DNA of 45,898 bases from NCBI RefSeq assembly GCF_001468285.1, contig NZ_LNSB01000044.1:1-45898 (forward strand), given 5' to 3'. Every line of letters begins with the position of its first letter. Within the stretch, counting starts at the first letter, position 1. Positions 43,582 through 45,898 of the stretch are shown here, piece after piece. The position numbers and the translations under genes were made by a program. The notes beneath the pieces are model-generated. The model had not been told where the DNA came from. It saw nothing but the letters and a program-made list of their open reading frames with translations, and did no database searches. Source of the DNA: Sphingopyxis sp. HIX (GTDB taxonomy: Bacteria; Pseudomonadota; Alphaproteobacteria; Sphingomonadales; Sphingomonadaceae).

Positions 43582-44133
43582 ATGTTGAAAACCATGCTTT
43601 TGATCGGCGCTGCTGCCGTGAGTTTCCCGGCGCTGGCGCAGAACCAGCCCGCCGACACCACCACCCCGCCGGCCAGCCAGCCTGCGGAACCGGCGGCCGA
43701 GAACACCCAGCCGACCCCGACCCCCGAAGCCGCGCAGCCGGCTCCGGCGCCCGACGCGGCGCAGCCGACCCCGGCCCCCGCGCCCGACGCTGCGACGACG
43801 CCGCCGGCCGCCGCCGAGCCCGCTCCCCCGGCTGGCGAAGCGACCACGACCGCGCAGTCGGCGCCCAGCGGCACCGCCGCCACCCCGACGCAGGTCGCGC
43901 AGATCGTGAACAGCGAGTTCCCGACCTACGACGCCGACTCGAGCGCCGAACTCAGCGAAGTCGAATTCGGCATCTGGATGAAGAAGCTGCGCGCCGCGAG
44001 CGAACCGACGGTCGACGTCGAATCGGCCGAGGTGAAGACGTGGATTGGCCAGGCCTATGGCGCTGCCGATGCCGACAAGAACGGCACCGTCAGCAAGGAA
44101 GAGCTGACCGCTTTCCTGTCGAAAGGCGCGTAA
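43582..44133 (+). CDS. Exported EF-hand protein with Pro/Ala-rich linker
   Basis: A 183-residue protein with a signal peptide (MLKTMLLIGAAAVSFPALAQ), a low-complexity region rich in Pro, Ala, Thr and Glu (about residues 22-102) with repeated QPxPxPDAA units, and a C-terminal calcium-binding part. Two EF-hand loops are visible: DADSSAELSEVE (117-128) and DADKNGTVSKEE (163-174), with Asp/Asn/Ser at ligand places and Glu at position 12. It probably binds calcium in the periplasm, with the linker acting as a tether. The ATG follows AGGAGA. It is a single gene. Confidence 0.9.
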   Translation: MLKTMLLIGAAAVSFPALAQNQPADTTTPPASQPAEPAAENTQPTPTPEAAQPAPAPDAAQPTPAPAPDAATTPPAAAEPAPPAGEATTTAQSAPSGTAATPTQVAQIVNSEFPTYDADSSAELSEVEFGIWMKKLRAASEPTVDVESAEVKTWIGQAYGAADADKNGTVSKEELTAFLSKGA

Positions 44134-44151
44134 GCGCCCCTGACTGGGTGG

Positions 44152-44181
44152 TGAAGCCGTCGGAGCGATCCGGCGGCTTCA
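44152..44181 (+). terminator. Possible terminator after the EF-hand gene
   Basis: TGAAGCCG (44152-44159) pairs with CGGCTTCA (44174-44181), with more pairing inside. It begins 18 bases after the stop codon. A T run is missing, so it may be only a stabilising stem. Confidence 0.42.
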
Positions 44182-44224
44182 TCGCGTCTGGGGGAGGGCG
44201 AGCATTCGATGATTGCACTGATTT

Positions 44225-44340
44225 CCCCTCCCGCCTGCGGGAGGGGCAGCGAGACTTACGAGCTTGCTCGTTAGTCGCAGCGGGGTGGGCACCTGCAACG
44301 GTGCTTGCCCACCCCCGACCCCTCCCGCAAGCGGGAGGGG
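44225..44340. repeat. Intergenic palindromic repeat, copy B (116 bases)
   Basis: This copy matches the repeat at 23973-24088 in length and layout: CCCCTCCCGC hairpins at both ends and the core AGCGAGACTT, AGTCGCAGCGGGGTGGGC and GCCCACCCCCGACC. Small changes are in the central stem tips. It lies between the EF-hand gene and the convergent Rnk-like gene, again at a convergent gene end, which supports a transcript-end role. Confidence 0.88.
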
Positions 44341-44371
44341 AGATCGACGGCAGTTCGCACCCCCAACCCCA

Positions 44372-44782
44372 TCACCCCACCGGCCGCTTCACCGCGACGA
44401 TCGTCAACCGATGCTCCATCCCGCCCCGATCCGGCCACGAAATCGATTGCCCCGCGCTCAGCCCGATCAGCCCCGCGCCCACCGGGGTCAGGATCGACAC
44501 CCGTCCCGCATCGATGTCGGCCTCGCCGGGATAGACCAGCTCGACGGTGCGCTCGGTCCCCGTCTTCTCGTCGCGAAAGGTCACCTCGGACCCCATCGTC
44601 ACGACATCGCCGGGCATCGCCGCGGCGCTGACGATCTTCGCCCGGTCGATCTCGCCCAGCAGCATTTCATAGATGCGGTTGAGTTCGTGCTGCTGGAGCA
44701 GCGCGAGTTCGGTCAGCCGGTCGGCTTCGCTGTCGATCATGCGGATCGCCGGGCGCGCGGCCCGGGCTTGGGTCTTGGTCAT
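44372..44782 (-). CDS. Rnk/GreA-family transcription elongation factor-like protein
   Basis: A 136-residue protein with an N-terminal helical part (ADRLTELALLQQHELNRIYEMLLGEIDRA) and a C-terminal GreA/GreB-type domain (MGSEVTFRDEKTG, VYPGEADIDAGRVSILTPVGAGLIGLSAGQSISW). The helical part is shorter than the GreA coiled coil, which points to the Rnk group that binds RNA polymerase without cleaving RNA. The ATG at 44780-44782 is chosen because upstream sequence does not resemble the family. It has no close neighbour on its strand. Confidence 0.9.
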   Translation of the reverse strand: MTKTQARAARPAIRMIDSEADRLTELALLQQHELNRIYEMLLGEIDRAKIVSAAAMPGDVVTMGSEVTFRDEKTGTERTVELVYPGEADIDAGRVSILTPVGAGLIGLSAGQSISWPDRGGMEHRLTIVAVKRPVG

Positions 44783-44854
44783 GGTACGGACTTTCCGGAA
44801 AATGAGGCGCGCGCACGCGGTCCTCCCGCGCACGGCTCGAATTATCGAAAGCTG

Positions 44855-44892
44855 GCCCCGGGTCCGGGGCAAAGCGCGCCTGAACCCGGGGC
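44855..44892. repeat. Inverted repeat GCCCCGGGT / ACCCGGGGC
   Basis: Nine-base arms (44855-44863 and 44884-44892) with a 20-base loop, in the 232-base gap between the Rnk-like gene and the last gene. It may be part of a dispersed element. I see no gene in the rest of the gap. Confidence 0.5.
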
Positions 44893-45014
44893 TAGTTGCC
44901 CGCGAGAAGCTGTCCCCCGTGAAACCGGAAGCGGAGAAGGCCGCGTCGAATCTGCATGGGTACAAGGATGGCGGGCGGGGGTAGGGAAGTCAAATGGCGC
45001 GCAACGGTCGCGGG

Positions 45015-45734
45015 CTAGGTCACCACGATCTCGTGATCTTGCATCTCGATCGCCGTCGTATATCCGCCATCGACGCCATAGGAAAAGCTTATGAATATCG
45101 TGAAGCGATAGGGGAAGGCGGTGAATCCGTAACAACCGTCGCGCTGATCGGGGCATCGCCAAATTTCCGAAATCTTCGAAGCGGCGGACAGGAAGGCATC
45201 CGCGCAGGCGGCCTCGATCGCCTGGTCGGTCAGCGCGTCGCAATCGATCGTGGACCGCCGCTTCGCGCGCACATCGGCTTCGGCGGTCTTGATCGTCGTC
45301 AGCGCGCCGACGGCGAAATTGTCGTCGTCGCCGAACGCCCAGCTCAGCTTCTTGCCTGCCAGCTTTTCGCATTCCTTCTGTCGGCGCTCGGGGCTTTGCC
45401 CCTCTTCCCGGCCCAGGAAATGATATTGCACCCTGACGGCCTGTATGCCGACGGGCCTGACCGGACTAGCCCTTTCCCGGGAATATTTCAGCTGGAGCAC
45501 GTCGCGCCGGCAAAGCCCCTCCATCCACGAAGCATAGGGTGCGGTGGCGATCGTGGTCGGCGAAGTTGGTCCGGTGAGGATCGCATCCAGATCGCCCAGA
45601 ACCAGGTCGCGTCGCTGCGTTTCCGGCATGTCCGCGCGCTCGGGATGAATGGGAACGATACGGGTTCCGGCGTGGATGGCGCCGGACAGGCCGATCGCAG
45701 CCGCCACCGAAACCCCGATCCGAAACACCCGCAT
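45015..45734 (-). CDS. Exported protein of unknown function
   Basis: A 239-residue protein with a signal peptide (MRVFRIGVSVAAAIGLSGAIHA). The mature part has about eight cysteines, including GLCRRD, KECEKL, IDCDAL, AACADAF and WRCPDQRDGC, which suggests disulfides in the periplasm. No enzyme motif is recognised. The ATG at 45732-45734 follows GGGAGG, a strong site; longer frames start in a low-similarity region. GC content is slightly lower than the housekeeping genes. It stands alone. Confidence 0.72.
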   Translation of the reverse strand: MRVFRIGVSVAAAIGLSGAIHAGTRIVPIHPERADMPETQRRDLVLGDLDAILTGPTSPTTIATAPYASWMEGLCRRDVLQLKYSRERASPVRPVGIQAVRVQYHFLGREEGQSPERRQKECEKLAGKKLSWAFGDDDNFAVGALTTIKTAEADVRAKRRSTIDCDALTDQAIEAACADAFLSAASKISEIWRCPDQRDGCYGFTAFPYRFTIFISFSYGVDGGYTTAIEMQDHEIVVT

Positions 45735-45839
45735 AAACCCTCCCGACCGCGCCAATCGTCGACGCTTCTGCCCCAAGAGCCTGAACAACAGGTTTCGACG
45801 CGCTACAGCCCTTTGGCGGGTTTGGGGCGTTAGCGGCCA

Positions 45840-45898
45840 TCTTAATCCTCCCTGTCGCGCAGCGATGGGGAGGGGGACCATGCGAAGCATGGTGGAGG
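45840..45898. repeat. Partial palindromic repeat at the right edge
   Basis: The last bases hold AATCCTCCCTGTCGCGCAGCG, GATGGGGAGGGGGACC and the small stem ACCATGC-GAA-GCATGGT. The first and second parts pair roughly (CCTCCC with GGGAGG). It resembles a dispersed intergenic element cut by the end of the window. Confidence 0.5.

Noticed and set aside
43623..43880. Tandem DNA repeat or CRISPR-like array in the Pro/Ala-rich stretch
   Set aside because: The repeats encode a low-complexity protein linker and show no spacer pattern.
44673..44984. Plus-strand open frame over the Rnk-like gene and the following gap
   Set aside because: It lies mostly antisense to the Rnk-like gene, has no motif, and its tail runs over an inverted repeat.

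Overview
The window looks like chromosome of a high-GC alphaproteobacterium of the Sphingomonadaceae, probably near Sphingopyxis. This is inferred from the GC-rich third positions, two large TonB-dependent receptors beside catabolic genes, the gene order trpF-trpB-trpA-accD-folC, and short GC-rich palindromic repeats between genes. No rRNA, tRNA, CRISPR array, phage or transposase gene was seen.

Layout. 94-5193 (minus): an operon for a small protein, an acyl-CoA ligase, a crotonase, a class III CoA-transferase and an amidohydrolase, divergent from a second acyl-CoA ligase (5305-6840). 6887-8951: a metal module with two small exported Cys/His-rich proteins, a CadR-like MerR regulator with a YnfA-type membrane protein, and a divergent cation diffusion facilitator. 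8966-13019 (minus): a TonB receptor followed by a Tat-exported sulfatase. 13371-17153: LeuC-like and LeuD-like subunits in tail-to-tail orientation, two MarR regulators and an FMN reductase. 17296-23969 (plus): a tight six-gene operon of acyl-CoA ligase, alpha/beta hydrolase, APH-type kinase, enolase-like protein, 2-hydroxyacid dehydrogenase and a hydrolase-fold protein lacking its nucleophilic Ser. 24098-26798: a MetE-like protein divergent from a fourth CoA ligase. 26864-30523 (minus): MFS transporter, SnoaL-like, CMD-like, GST and VOC proteins. 30836-35352: a second TonB receptor divergent from a DUF3237 protein, a second GST and a sulfotransferase-like protein. 35412-43387 (minus): housekeeping genes folC, accD, trpA, a small membrane protein, trpB, trpF, pyrF, a LapA-like gene and purB. 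43582-45734: an EF-hand protein, a Rnk/GreA-like factor and an exported protein of unknown function.

How it may work together. The main discovery is a short palindrome, TTAG-N4-CTAA (fullest form ACTTAG-N4-CTAAGT), in eight promoter regions between 13.2 and 33.3 kb. Several copies overlap a plausible -10 or sit between -35 and -10. The copies serve a TonB receptor, leuC-like, leuD-like/marR, the FMN reductase, two CoA ligase operons, the MFS operon, and the second TonB receptor/DUF3237 pair. I infer one dispersed catabolic regulon of about 20 kb, probably repressed by one of the two MarR proteins encoded inside it. Its enzymes are unusual together: several CoA ligases with no visible acyl-CoA dehydrogenase or thiolase, an aconitase-type hydratase, and a kinase coupled to an enolase-like protein with altered active-site residues. 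The substrate cannot be read from sequence; the sulfatase beside the TonB receptor hints at a sulfated compound.
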